This document shows, piece by piece, positions 1 through 8,101 of a stretch of DNA of 64,000 nt. The position numbers were made by a program, and so were the translations under genes. Origin of the DNA: Mesorhizobium sp. (GTDB taxonomy: Bacteria; Pseudomonadota; Alphaproteobacteria; Rhizobiales; Rhizobiaceae). Below the pieces are notes generated by a model. The model saw only the letters and a program-made list of their open reading frames with translations, was not told the origin of the DNA and searched no databases. Position 1 is the stretch's first letter; each line of letters opens with the position of its first letter. The stretch is from NCBI GenBank assembly GCA_004963905.1, contig SUGL01000026.1, forward strand, positions 1-64,000, given 5' to 3'.

Positions 1-54
1 CTCCCCCCTTGTGGGGGAGATGTCCGGCAGGACAGAGGGGGGCGCTGTCCCGCC
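1..54. repeat. Rhizobial intergenic palindromic repeat (partial)
   Basis: The first bases form a short hairpin (CTCCCCC and GGGGGAG arms around TTGT) followed by an AGAGGGGGGCGCTG stretch. This is the usual form of a small repeat scattered between genes in Rhizobiales. The left edge is outside the window. It lies just downstream of the aroA stop, where it could act as a transcript end structure, but no U-tract is visible. Confidence 0.55.
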
Positions 55-86
55 AGCATTTCAGTTTGACCCCAGGCCATCAACAA

Positions 87-1445
87 TCACTCGATCTCCG
101 CGCCAAGTCCCTTCATCAGCCCCATGAACTCCGGAAAGCTCGTCGCGATCATGTTCGCGTCGTCGATCGTCACCGGTTTCTCGGTGGCCAAGCCCATGAC
201 GAGGAAACTCATCGCGATGCGGTGATCGAGATGCGTCTTCACCGCCGTGTCCGGTCCATTGGGGTGGGCGCCCAGCCCCTTGCCGCCCGGCTTGCCCCGC
301 ACGGCGAGCGAAGCCCCGCCCTCGGTGCAGTCGACGCCGTTGAGCTTGAGCCCATTGGCCACAGCCGCCAGCCGGTCGGATTCCTTGACGCGCAATTCCT
401 CCAGCCCTTGCATCAGCGTCTCGCCTTCCGCGAAGCTCGCGGCGACAGCCAGCACCGGATATTCGTCGATCATCGACGGCGCGCGCTCCGGCGGCACCAC
501 GACACCCTTGAGGTCGGAGGAGCGCACGCGCAGATCCGCGACATCCTCGCCGCCGGCATTGCGCGGGTTGAGGATGTCGATCTTGCCGCCCATCTCCTGC
601 AATGTCAGAAGCAGGCCGGTGCGGGTCGGGTTCATCAGCACGTTCTCGATGACGATGTCGGAGCCCGGCACGATGAGCGCGGCCACCAGCGGGAAGCCGG
701 CCGAGGACGGATCGCCGGGCACGGCGATGGTCTGTCCGGTGAGCTTGCCCTGGCCCTCGATGAAGATGTGGCGCACGCCGCGCTCGTCGGTGTCGACGGT
801 AAGATTGGCGCCAAAGCCCTTGAGCATCTTTTCGGTGTGGTCGCGCGTCATCACCGGCTCGACCACCGTGGTGATGCCCGGCGTGTTGAGGCCGGCAAGC
901 AGCACCGCCGATTTCACCTGTGCGGAGGCCATGGGCACGCGATAGGTGATGGGGGCTGCATGCTTCGGTCCGCGCAGCGTGATCGGCATGCGGTCGCCCG
1001 GCGCCGCCTTCAGCACCTGCACGCCCATCTGGCGCAGCGGCTCCAGCACGCGGCCCATCGGCCGGCCGGAGAGCGAGGCGTCGCCGATGAAGGTCGTCTC
1101 CATGTCATAGGTGCCGACCAGGCCCATGGTCAGCCGCGAGCCGGTGCCGGCATTGCCGAAGTCGAGCGGGCCTTCGGGTTGAAGCAGCGCGCCGTTGCCG
1201 GTGCCGCGGATCACCCATTCGGCGCCCTTCTTTTCGATATGCGCGCCCATCGCCTTCATGGCGGCACCGGTGCGCATCACGTCTTCGCCCTCGAGCAGGC
1301 CGGTGATGCGTGTCTCGCCGGAGGCGAGGCCGCCGAACATGAAGGAGCGGTGCGAGATCGACTTGTCGCCGGGTACCCTGGCCGTGCCGGAAAGGGCAGG
1401 CGATTTGCGGGCCGTGGCCGGCTTCGGGGCGGCAGCGTGAGACAT
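87..1445 (-). CDS. aroA: 3-phosphoshikimate 1-carboxyvinyltransferase (EPSP synthase), class II
   Basis: Sixth enzyme of the shikimate pathway: transfers enolpyruvyl from PEP to shikimate-3-phosphate in the cytoplasm. The 452-residue product matches the family from end to end. Visible signatures are GDKSISHRSF (26-35), RPMGR, the ASAQVKSA stretch, LRVKESDRL and the C-terminal LDHRIAMSF. It resembles the CP4-type class II enzymes of Rhizobiales very closely and keeps the same numbering. At residue 100 it has Gly (NAGTGSRL), where the glyphosate-insensitive CP4 enzyme has Ala. The start chosen is the ATG giving MSHAAAPKP; a further 15 codons upstream are open but do not resemble the family N-terminus. 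It is divergent from the next gene across 194 bp. Confidence 0.97.
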   Translation of the reverse strand: MSHAAAPKPATARKSPALSGTARVPGDKSISHRSFMFGGLASGETRITGLLEGEDVMRTGAAMKAMGAHIEKKGAEWVIRGTGNGALLQPEGPLDFGNAGTGSRLTMGLVGTYDMETTFIGDASLSGRPMGRVLEPLRQMGVQVLKAAPGDRMPITLRGPKHAAPITYRVPMASAQVKSAVLLAGLNTPGITTVVEPVMTRDHTEKMLKGFGANLTVDTDERGVRHIFIEGQGKLTGQTIAVPGDPSSAGFPLVAALIVPGSDIVIENVLMNPTRTGLLLTLQEMGGKIDILNPRNAGGEDVADLRVRSSDLKGVVVPPERAPSMIDEYPVLAVAASFAEGETLMQGLEELRVKESDRLAAVANGLKLNGVDCTEGGASLAVRGKPGGKGLGAHPNGPDTAVKTHLDHRIAMSFLVMGLATEKPVTIDDANMIATSFPEFMGLMKGLGAEIE

Positions 1446-1639
1446 TCGTGTCTTCCAGTAAAGTGCCGGCTGACCGGCTCGGTTCGTCATGTTCGCGGCG
1501 GTCTCGTATCACGGCGCGCGGCAATGGTCATCCCCTCGTGCGGGCCTTTGAAAAGCGGGTTTTCGGGACATGTCTTTTGGCTTTGACAGCACGGAAAACT
1601 GCGGTTAAGGGGACCATTCTTTTTTTGACGAGGCTTGCC

Positions 1640-2032
1640 GTGGCAAAACCTGAACTTGGCACAAAGCGTGTCGACCCCGAAACGGGGCGGAAATTCTACG
1701 ACCTGAACAAGGACCCGATCGTCTCGCCCTATACCGGCAAGAGCTATCCGCGCTCCCATTTCGATGAAGGCAAGATTTCCGCCATCGAGGAGGATGAGGA
1801 GGTCGCCGACAAGGAACTGGACGCGGAGGACGAGGAAGGAGCCGAAATCGTCTCGCTGGAGGACGCGGACGAGGAGACCAAGGGCGGCGACGATCTGCCC
1901 GATCTCGGCGACGACGAGGACGATGTCGATCTCGGCGACGATGACGACGACACCTTCCTTGCCGACGAGGAGGAAGAGGACGACGACGTCTCCGACATGA
2001 TCGGCGTCGGCGACGACGAGGACGAGGTCTGA
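1640..2032 (+). CDS. TIGR02300 family (FYDLN acid domain) protein
   Basis: A 130-residue protein of unknown function that is conserved in Rhizobiales beside aroA and a tRNA-Ala gene. The N-terminal 45 residues carry the family signature KFYDLNKDPIVSPYTGKSYP, which looks like a degenerate zinc-ribbon-like knuckle. The remainder is almost entirely Asp/Glu, an acidic and probably disordered tail. The start is a GTG (MAKPELGTKR in the mature reading). The frame stays open further upstream, but that part has no family resemblance and is Arg/Ser rich. Cytoplasmic; no function can be assigned from sequence. Confidence 0.9.
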   Translation: MAKPELGTKRVDPETGRKFYDLNKDPIVSPYTGKSYPRSHFDEGKISAIEEDEEVADKELDAEDEEGAEIVSLEDADEETKGGDDLPDLGDDEDDVDLGDDDDDTFLADEEEEDDDVSDMIGVGDDEDEV

Positions 2033-2197
2033 GTTTGATCGTTTGCCGGCCATTTTGGCCTGTGACGAAAAAGCGGCCTTTCAAGGCTTGATCTTGACCG
2101 AAGGCGGCGCTAGAAGCCGCCAGCACCAAACGACGGCGCGGTTCCCAGCCGCGCCTGATCTCTTCGCCGGAAACGGCGCCGGCTGACTGCCGGGAGT

Positions 2198-2273
<76 letters not shown>

Positions 2274-2288
2274 AACAGTCTTTATCTC

Positions 2289-2756
2289 ATGCTCGGCTTC
2301 GTGGCATTCGCGCTCGCCGCCTGCCAGTCGGCTCCCGAGGCGCCGCCTCCTCCGCCGCAACCTGCTCCGGCTGTCGTCGCGGCGCCTGCGTCCCCCGATT
2401 TGGCTGTCTTGGACCAAACCGTGGCGATCACGCCTCCCGGCAAGGGCGTTCCGGCGAGATATGCCGCATTTTCAGGCATATGGGCCGGACGGCTGGACGG
2501 CATGTATGAAGGCAAGCTGGCCGTGCTGACGGTTTCTTCCGGCGGTCAGGTGACGGTCAGCTATGCGTGGGGCGATGTAGCCGACTACAAGCCGGGGGTT
2601 GCCGACGGCGCCGGCAGGATTGTCGGAAACACATTGAAGCTTGGGCGCCTGCCGAATGGCGCGGACGCCACCTTTACGATGCAGCCCGACGGAACGCTGG
2701 CCGCCACCTATGCGCTTGCCGGCCAAACCTATTCAGGTTCGTTCGCCAGGCAATAA
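2289..2756 (+). CDS. Small putative lipoprotein of unknown function
   Basis: The 155-residue product starts MLGFVAFALAACQSAP. The short hydrophobic stretch ends in a clear lipobox (LAAC, Cys at residue 12), so it is probably a lipid-anchored envelope protein. A Pro-rich linker (about 16-32) leads into a compact C-terminal domain of about 110 residues rich in Gly, Thr and Tyr, likely beta-structured. The start lies only 15 nt after the tRNA 3' end. The frame is open through the tRNA, so an upstream start cannot be excluded, but it would overlap the tRNA. The signal n-region has no basic residue, which is atypical. I do not recognise the domain. Confidence 0.6.
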   Translation: MLGFVAFALAACQSAPEAPPPPPQPAPAVVAAPASPDLAVLDQTVAITPPGKGVPARYAAFSGIWAGRLDGMYEGKLAVLTVSSGGQVTVSYAWGDVADYKPGVADGAGRIVGNTLKLGRLPNGADATFTMQPDGTLAATYALAGQTYSGSFARQ

Positions 2757-2840
2757 TCCACGGGGCCTGCTCGGCTCGACAAGGACTTCCCCTCGGATTG
2801 ACCCATTGCCCGTCTCTTCCAACAACTGGTCGTCCCTGAT

Positions 2841-2942
2841 GCATGTCTCCCGAAAGTGAGAACCGGTTTCGGGATAAAGACATGCGTAAAATCGAAAACC
2901 TAAAGCGCATGGAGCGAATCTGAAAGATCGCGACGCGCTTTG
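2841..2942. repeat. Two-hairpin rhizobial intergenic element, copy 1
   Basis: The first palindrome is built on CCCGAAA...TTTCGGG around GAACCGG. A spacer (ATGCGTAAAATC) leads to a second hairpin with AAGCGC/GCGCTT arms around GGAGCGAATCTGAAAGATCGCGAC. Copy 2 is at 22675-22779, and a shorter copy holding only the first hairpin is at 55679-55730. The class resembles the RIME/palindromic elements of Rhizobiales. No coding potential. Confidence 0.75.
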
Positions 2943-3043
2943 GTCTGTCAGGCGTCGGTCCGCAAGCGGATCCGCCGAACAGCGGCGGAAACCTCACCTG
3001 CTTGTGCTGGGTCGGTTAGCCGCGAATCGGTTATGCCTCTGCC

Positions 3044-3760
3044 ATGCAGGAAACATCCCTCTATGCCCCGGTGAAGCGGTTCCTCGAGAGCTTGGACTTC
3101 ACCGTCAAGGGCGAGGTCGGCGGTTGCGACATCGTCGGGCTGCGCGAAGGCGAGCCGCCCGTGGTCGTCATCTGCGAGCTGAAGCTGCAGTTCAATCTGG
3201 AGCTCGTCCTGCAGGGCGTCGATCGCGCGGCGGCCTGCGACGAGGTCTGGCTCGCCGCCAGGATGTCGGCGCGCGGCAAGGGCCGCGAGCACGACCGCCG
3301 TTTTCGCGCGCTCTGCCGGCGGCTTGGCTTCGGCCTGCTGGCGGTCGACGGAAAGGGCAAGGTCGAGCTGCTGCTCAGCCCGGCCGCCGTGCCGCCCCGG
3401 CGCGACCCGAGGCGCCGCTCGCGCCTGGTCGAGGAACATCACCGCCGCAAGGGCGATCCATCCATCGGCGGCAGCACACGGCGAAAGCCCATCATGACCG
3501 CCTACCGGCAGGAGGCCATCGCCTGCGCCGCCGCCATGGCCGACGGCCCGAAGCGGCCGCGCGACCTCAAGGCTCTTTCGCCGCGCGCGGCCAGCATCCT
3601 GCTGCACAATTACTATGGCTGGTTCGCCAGGGCGGAGCGCGGCATCTACGCGCTGACCGAGCTCGGCCTGGCCGCCGTACAATCACATGGGGTCCTTGAG
3701 GGTCCGCTGCAGGTCGCTCCGTATCAAGCCGATCAGCTCGGCGTGAAGCTCGGCGCGTGA
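3044..3760 (+). CDS. DUF2161 family protein, putative PD-(D/E)XK nuclease fold
   Basis: 238 residues. The N-terminal half carries a PD-(D/E)XK-like arrangement: VGGCDIVGL (about 26-34) supplies the Asp and VVVICELKLQ (about 41-50) the E-x-K element. The C-terminal half is basic (RRDPRRRSRL) and ends in a winged-helix-like stretch (LKALSPRAASILLHNYYGWF...GIYALTELG). The family is annotated as a putative phosphodiesterase or nuclease; no substrate is known. Its 3' end overlaps the convergent hydrolase gene by 78 bp, so one of the two C-termini is encoded opposite the other. The function is from family resemblance only. Confidence 0.8.
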   Translation: MQETSLYAPVKRFLESLDFTVKGEVGGCDIVGLREGEPPVVVICELKLQFNLELVLQGVDRAAACDEVWLAARMSARGKGREHDRRFRALCRRLGFGLLAVDGKGKVELLLSPAAVPPRRDPRRRSRLVEEHHRRKGDPSIGGSTRRKPIMTAYRQEAIACAAAMADGPKRPRDLKALSPRAASILLHNYYGWFARAERGIYALTELGLAAVQSHGVLEGPLQVAPYQADQLGVKLGA

Positions 3761-4750
3761 CCGGCTGCCGCCGTCGGCGCAGATCGGGTCGATTTCGCCC
3801 GCGTCCTTCAGCAGCTCGGCGCCGCCTGGCTTGCATTCCTGCAGGAAGCTGAAGTGGATGGCGCCCTGAACGGAGGCATATGTGCCTCGCGGCGCGATCG
3901 CGGCCAGTTTGTCGGCGACGACCCCCAGCGGAATCGTGTCGGCGCTTCCGAGATTGATGAAATCCATCGGGATCGCGATCGCCTTAAGGCTCGCAGCGTC
4001 GTAGGCCGGCGCAAGGCCGGGATCGACCAGCACGGCCGCTTTAACGCGGCGATCGAGGTTTGATTGCTCGAAGCGCAGCTTGTCGATCGTCCGCAGGTCG
4101 AGCTTGTCGACATGCATGACCGCGTCGTTGCGATAGCCGATGCCGCCCGCATACCAGGCGCAGTCCCATTTCTTGTATTCGTCACAATAATGGGCATAGG
4201 CGTCGAGGCTGGCGCGGGCGCCGGCAATCTCCATCGCCGCGGCGCCGCCGAGCGAGAAGCCGAGCACGCCGATCCTGTCGCCGTCGACGACGCTGCCCCA
4301 TGTCGGATCGGCCGTCATCGCGTCGATCACGGCCGAAAGATCCTGGGTGCGCTCCCACAATTTCGGCGTATCGGCCGGCGTCGAGTCGCCGCTGGTCGTG
4401 CCCGGATGATTGGGGCCGGCCACGATGAAGCCCGCTCTGGCCAGTTCCGTCGCCAGCCAGGCCATGCCTTGGACGCGCCCGCCTGACCCGTGCGACAGCA
4501 CGACCAAGGGAAAGCGCCCCTTGAGCTGCCGCGCATTCTTGAACGCCGGCACACCCTTGAAGGCCTTGTTGTCGCCAAGCACGATGGCTTCGCCGCCGGC
4601 CTCGGCCGGATACCAGACGAACACCTGGAGATCGCGGCCGCGTTCCGGCGCTGCGATTGAAATTTCGCGCAGACCGACTTCGGCGGCATGCACCGGTGCG
4701 ACGGTCGCCGCCGCAAGCGCGGTGGCGGAGAGGATATGGGAAAGCGTCAT
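3683..4750 (-). CDS. Secreted alpha/beta hydrolase (dienelactone-hydrolase-like / PAF-acetylhydrolase-like)
   Basis: 355 residues with a Sec signal peptide (MTLSHILSATALAAATVAPVHA, cleavage after about residue 22), so it is periplasmic. The alpha/beta-hydrolase fold shows the oxyanion segment LSHGSGG (86-92), the nucleophile elbow GFSLGG (Ser166), an Asp in AVLVDPGLAP, and the C-terminal His in AIHFSFL. The substrate is unknown; secreted members of this type cleave esters of short acyl chains. The start is the ATG giving the signal peptide; the longer upstream frame is Arg-rich and lacks family features. It is divergent from the AraC regulator at 4873, which may control it. Confidence 0.85.
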   Translation of the reverse strand: MTLSHILSATALAAATVAPVHAAEVGLREISIAAPERGRDLQVFVWYPAEAGGEAIVLGDNKAFKGVPAFKNARQLKGRFPLVVLSHGSGGRVQGMAWLATELARAGFIVAGPNHPGTTSGDSTPADTPKLWERTQDLSAVIDAMTADPTWGSVVDGDRIGVLGFSLGGAAAMEIAGARASLDAYAHYCDEYKKWDCAWYAGGIGYRNDAVMHVDKLDLRTIDKLRFEQSNLDRRVKAAVLVDPGLAPAYDAASLKAIAIPMDFINLGSADTIPLGVVADKLAAIAPRGTYASVQGAIHFSFLQECKPGGAELLKDAGEIDPICADGGSRSRAELHAELIGLIRSDLQRTLKDPM

Positions 4751-4872
4751 GGGAAACCTCGCTTGGTCGAAAAGGCCGGGCGATGATCTGCCGATGACGC
4801 CTTTCTTGCGCGTCCTCGATCGCGATCGAGGTCGTTCTTGATCGCGATCTGGGCCATTATCCCGGTAGTCGA

Positions 4873-5937
4873 TTGCTCTCGAGACTGCCCGTGATTTTCG
4901 TTCCGCTGCCTTTCGTCGTTGCCCTGCTGCTGCTGATCCTGCTTGGCCGTATGCTGCGCGCCGAGCGGCCAAGTCGGCCATTCCTCGCCCTGATTGGCCT
5001 GTGCGCCCTGCAATCGGTCTTCATCGGCCTGCGCTGGGGCTACGACATCACGGCGCTGCGCTATGTGCTGCCTGTGGTGGCAAGTTGTCTGCCGCCTTTG
5101 GTGCTGACGAGTTTTCGCAGCCTGATTCATCGCGGCACCGGGGACGCAAGCGGCTTCCGCTGGCTGCATGCGGCTCCGCCTGCTCTCGTTCTGGCATTGC
5201 TGCCGTTGGCCCCGCGGCTGATCGATGCTGCGCTGATCGTGATTTTTATCGGCTATGCATTGGCCGTGCTCGATCTTGGCCGCGCCGGCCCCGATGCGCT
5301 GGACGAGGCGCGCTTCGACGGTGCGGTCGCCGCGCATCGGGCGCTCGTCATCGCCGCCTTGTCGCTCTGTCTGTCGGCCTTCTTCGATTTCGCGGTCTTC
5401 ATGGATTTCGAATGGAGCAGGGGCAAGAACGCAGCCTTCCTGGTCAGCAATGCAAATTTTCTCGGCCTGCTCCTCATCGGCCTGACGGCTATAGTCGCCG
5501 CTCGCGCGCAGGCCGAGCCCGTTGCCGCCGGGGAGGCTGCAGCTACATACGCGACGGCGCAGGACCGCCAGGTCCTCGACCGGATCCACAAGCTTTTGGT
5601 CGAGCAGAAACTCTCCCGCGACGAGAACCTGACATTGTCGCGGCTGGCACGCCGCGCCGGCGTGCCGGCCCGCCAGATTTCCGGCGCGGTCAACCGTCTG
5701 GCCGGCAAGAACGTTTCGCAATTCATCAATGATTTCCGCATCGCCGAAGCCTGCAGGCTACTGCGTGATACCGACATGTCGGTGACAGCGGTGATGTTGG
5801 AATCCGGCTTCCAGACCAAATCGAATTTCAATCGTGAGTTCCGGCGTGTGACGGCTGCCAGCCCTGCCGGCTGGCGCGAGAAGGCACGGTCAGAACCGCT
5901 CGCGGTAATCACGCGGGTTGGTGCCGAGGGTGCGTAG
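4873..5937 (+). CDS. Membrane-anchored AraC-family transcriptional regulator
   Basis: 354 residues. About six to seven hydrophobic segments occupy residues 1-215 (for example FVVALLLLILLG, VLALLPLAP, LGLLLIGLTAIVAA), followed by a C-terminal AraC-type DNA-binding domain (about 240-340). That domain has the two helix-turn-helix units LSRLARRAGVPARQISGAVN and VTAVMLESGFQTKSNFNREF. It probably senses a signal at the membrane. It is divergent from the secreted hydrolase and is its likely regulator (inference). Its 3' end overlaps the convergent GlxA-type gene by 48 bp. Confidence 0.88.
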   Translation: MLSRLPVIFVPLPFVVALLLLILLGRMLRAERPSRPFLALIGLCALQSVFIGLRWGYDITALRYVLPVVASCLPPLVLTSFRSLIHRGTGDASGFRWLHAAPPALVLALLPLAPRLIDAALIVIFIGYALAVLDLGRAGPDALDEARFDGAVAAHRALVIAALSLCLSAFFDFAVFMDFEWSRGKNAAFLVSNANFLGLLLIGLTAIVAARAQAEPVAAGEAAATYATAQDRQVLDRIHKLLVEQKLSRDENLTLSRLARRAGVPARQISGAVNRLAGKNVSQFINDFRIAEACRLLRDTDMSVTAVMLESGFQTKSNFNREFRRVTAASPAGWREKARSEPLAVITRVGAEGA

Positions 5938-6837
5938 AAAGCCGCGTCGCATCGTCTCTTCCGAGCCGAAGCCGCAGCGCCGGACCGTCTGGCTCACGGC
6001 CAGTCCCTGTTCAAGCATCCGTCGTGCGGCCTCGATGCGGATCTCTTCGACCGCGCGAGCGGGTGTCCGGCCGGTTGCCTCCCGATAGTGCCGCGAGAAG
6101 CTGCGCGGGCTCATATGGGCGCGTTCGGCCAGTTTCGACAGCGAAAGGTCGCTGCCCAGATTGTCCAGAATCCAGCCATGCAGCTTGTCGAAGCGCCCAT
6201 CGCCATCCTGCAGCTTGAGGGTCTGGCTGAACTGCGCCTGGCCGCCTGGACGTTTCAGGAAGACCACCAGCTGACGCGCCACCGCGAGCGCCATGCGCCG
6301 GCCAAGGTCGGCCTCGACGAAGGAAAGGGCCAGATCTATTCCCGCCGTCACGCCGGCGGACGTCCAGACATTGCCGTCGCGAATGAAGATCGGATCGGGT
6401 TCGAGGCGGACCGCCGGGAATCGCCGGGCGAATTCCGCGCAGCGCCCCCAATGGGTGACCGCGCGACGGCCATCGAGGAGACCGGCCGTCGCCAGCAGGA
6501 AGGCGCCGCTGCAGACCGATGCCGTTCGGGTGGCCCGGCGCGAGCGGCCGATCACCCAATCGGTCAGTTCCGGCTGCTCGCAGGCGGCGTTGACACCCCA
6601 CCCTCCCGGCACGATCAGCGTGTCGATCTCGGCATCGAGCGGCGGGAGCGCCGCGGTCTCGAGCACGAGACCTGCCGACGTCCTCACCCGCGGTGAAGCG
6701 GCGACGACCACGACCTCGTATGCCGCGGGCGCGCCGGCCTGCAGCATGAAGTCGTTGGCGCTGGCGAAGACCTGAAGTGGCCCGCTGACATCGAGGAGCT
6801 GGACGTCGGGATAGGCAAGAACTTCGATGCGGCGCAT
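5890..6837 (-). CDS. GlxA-family transcriptional regulator (DJ-1/PfpI domain plus AraC HTH)
   Basis: 315 residues. The N-terminal DJ-1/PfpI-like domain (about 1-185) carries VPGGWGVN and the nucleophile-elbow sequence SVCSGAFLLA. The C-terminal AraC DNA-binding domain (about 210-315) carries LSKLAERAHMSPRSFSRHYR and VRRCGFGSEETMRRGF. Such proteins sense small metabolites through the glutaminase-like domain and activate neighbouring operons. It is divergent by 86 bp from a stand-alone DJ-1 enzyme gene, which it probably regulates. Confidence 0.92.
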   Translation of the reverse strand: MRRIEVLAYPDVQLLDVSGPLQVFASANDFMLQAGAPAAYEVVVVAASPRVRTSAGLVLETAALPPLDAEIDTLIVPGGWGVNAACEQPELTDWVIGRSRRATRTASVCSGAFLLATAGLLDGRRAVTHWGRCAEFARRFPAVRLEPDPIFIRDGNVWTSAGVTAGIDLALSFVEADLGRRMALAVARQLVVFLKRPGGQAQFSQTLKLQDGDGRFDKLHGWILDNLGSDLSLSKLAERAHMSPRSFSRHYREATGRTPARAVEEIRIEAARRMLEQGLAVSQTVRRCGFGSEETMRRGFLRTLGTNPRDYRERF

Positions 6838-6923
6838 TGATTTGGCCTGAAACGAGGGATGATTGGCGATCGCGCCAAAGCATGATGCCTTACATTGCCC
6901 GAAGTCAACCTGTGGAGATTTCC

Positions 6924-7628
6924 ATGACCCTTCGTTTCGGCATCCTCGTGTTCCCCAACGTCCAGCAGCTCGACCTCACCGGCCCTTACGAAGTCCTGGC
7001 ATCGGCAAATGGCGTCGAGGTGGATTTGATCTGGAAGGACCGCAGTCCCGTGATGTCGTCGACACGTCTTTCCCTCACGCCGACGGCGACCTTCGACGAT
7101 TGCCCGCCTCTCGACGTGCTGTGCATTCCAGGCGGAGGCGGCGTCAACGCGCTGCTGGAAGACAAGGCGGTTCTCGATTTCGTCTGGGAGCGCGCGGCGC
7201 AGGCGCGCTATGTCACTTCGGTATGCAGCGGCGCCCTGGTGCTCGGCGCGGCAGGATTGCTGAGGGGAAAGCGGGCAACCACGCACTGGTATGCTCATGA
7301 TTTCCTGGAAGAATTCGGCGCGATTCCCGTCGATGCGCGTATCGTCGAGGACGGCAAGCTGATCACTGCCGGCGGTGTCACCTCGGGCATTGATTTCGGT
7401 CTTTTGCTGGTAGCAAGGCTCCTCGGCCAGGCGGAAGCAGAAATCGTGCAGCTCTCGCTCGAATACGCACCGGCGCCGCCCTTCCGCTCCGGTACGCCCG
7501 CCGAGGCTTCGCCGGCTGTCCTGGCGGAGGCAAAGGACCGGCTTTCGGCCTCGCGGCGGGTTCGCGAGGAAATGTTCGCGCGCTGGCGCCAGCAGCGTGC
7601 GGCCAAGCCGGCGCGCATCCGCGGCTAG
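6924..7628 (+). CDS. DJ-1/PfpI family protein, isonitrile (isocyanide) hydratase-like
   Basis: 234 residues, close to the length of characterised isonitrile hydratase InhA (hydrates R-NC to N-substituted formamides). The two residues important in Pseudomonas InhA, Asp17 (QQLDLTG) and Cys101 (VTSVCSGAL), occur here at exactly those numbers; the residue after Cys is Ser rather than Thr. VCSGALVLGAAGLL and TTHWYAHDFL are also typical of the family. The start ATG is preceded by a GGAG motif; upstream open codons are rejected. It faces the GlxA-type regulator and is its likely target. The substrate assignment is an inference; other DJ-1 activities remain possible. Confidence 0.82.
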   Translation: MTLRFGILVFPNVQQLDLTGPYEVLASANGVEVDLIWKDRSPVMSSTRLSLTPTATFDDCPPLDVLCIPGGGGVNALLEDKAVLDFVWERAAQARYVTSVCSGALVLGAAGLLRGKRATTHWYAHDFLEEFGAIPVDARIVEDGKLITAGGVTSGIDFGLLLVARLLGQAEAEIVQLSLEYAPAPPFRSGTPAEASPAVLAEAKDRLSASRRVREEMFARWRQQRAAKPARIRG

Positions 7629-7716
7629 ACGTTCCCCAGAGCAGGAATCTTGAACGGTCGGCTATGTTTGCTGGCTGGCCGCGTGCCTTGACGATTGGCC
7701 GAGACGCTCATTGCAG

Positions 7717-7899
7717 TCGTCATCCACGGGCGGAGCAAGGAGCGAAGCGACGCGCGCAGACCCAAGGATCCATGCCGTGACGTCTGTGCGCCGCTACGGT
7801 GCAAAATTCTGTTCCGTCGCACCCTTCGATCAAGGTCACGGAATGGATTCCAGGGTCTACGCGACGCCGCTTCGCGGCTGCTCCGCCCTGGAATGACGA
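7717..7899. repeat. 183-bp intergenic element with long terminal inverted repeats
   Basis: This lies in the 473-bp gene-free gap between 7629 and 8101. The ends TCGTCAT (7717-7723) and ATGACGA (7893-7899) open imperfect inverted repeats of about 65 bp: GGGCGGAGCA pairs with TGCTCCGCCC, GCGAAGCG with CGCTTCGC, AGACCC with GGGTCT, and CCATGCCGTGAC with GTCACGGAATGG. The centre (about 7783-7834) is unpaired. There is no ORF of note. It looks like a non-autonomous MITE-like element or a mosaic repeat. The rest of the gap holds only the fadR-type promoter at its right end. Confidence 0.75.
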
Positions 7900-8035
7900 G
7901 GTTGGGAGGCTTCAGCCAATCTCCAGCGGTTGCACTGATTTCACGGAAATGAACGGCCAAAGTCCTGCCTAAAGCAAGAGTGTGAGACCGATCCAAGCCG
8001 ATTAGACCGACGGCGCATAGCCTCGTTTTCGCCTG

Positions 8036-8075
8036 TTGACACGTCTCCCGGTCTGTGCAGAAATTGGTTGGACCA
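8036..8075 (+). promoter_or_regulatory. Promoter region with FadR/GntR-type operator
   Basis: A TTGACA box at 8036-8041 is followed about 17-18 bases later by a weak -10 candidate. Overlapping the probable transcription start is TGGTTGGACCA (8065-8075), a perfect fit to the TNGTNNNACNA palindrome bound by FadR-subfamily GntR regulators. It lies 27 bp ahead of the GTG of the regulator gene, so autoregulation of the operon is likely. Confidence 0.6.
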
Positions 8076-8101
8076 TTGAACCATTTTAGGCCCCCGCCGG
8101 C

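Noticed and set aside
9..1586. 525-codon open frame opposite aroA
   Set aside because: Entirely antisense to a full-length EPSP synthase and without family features.
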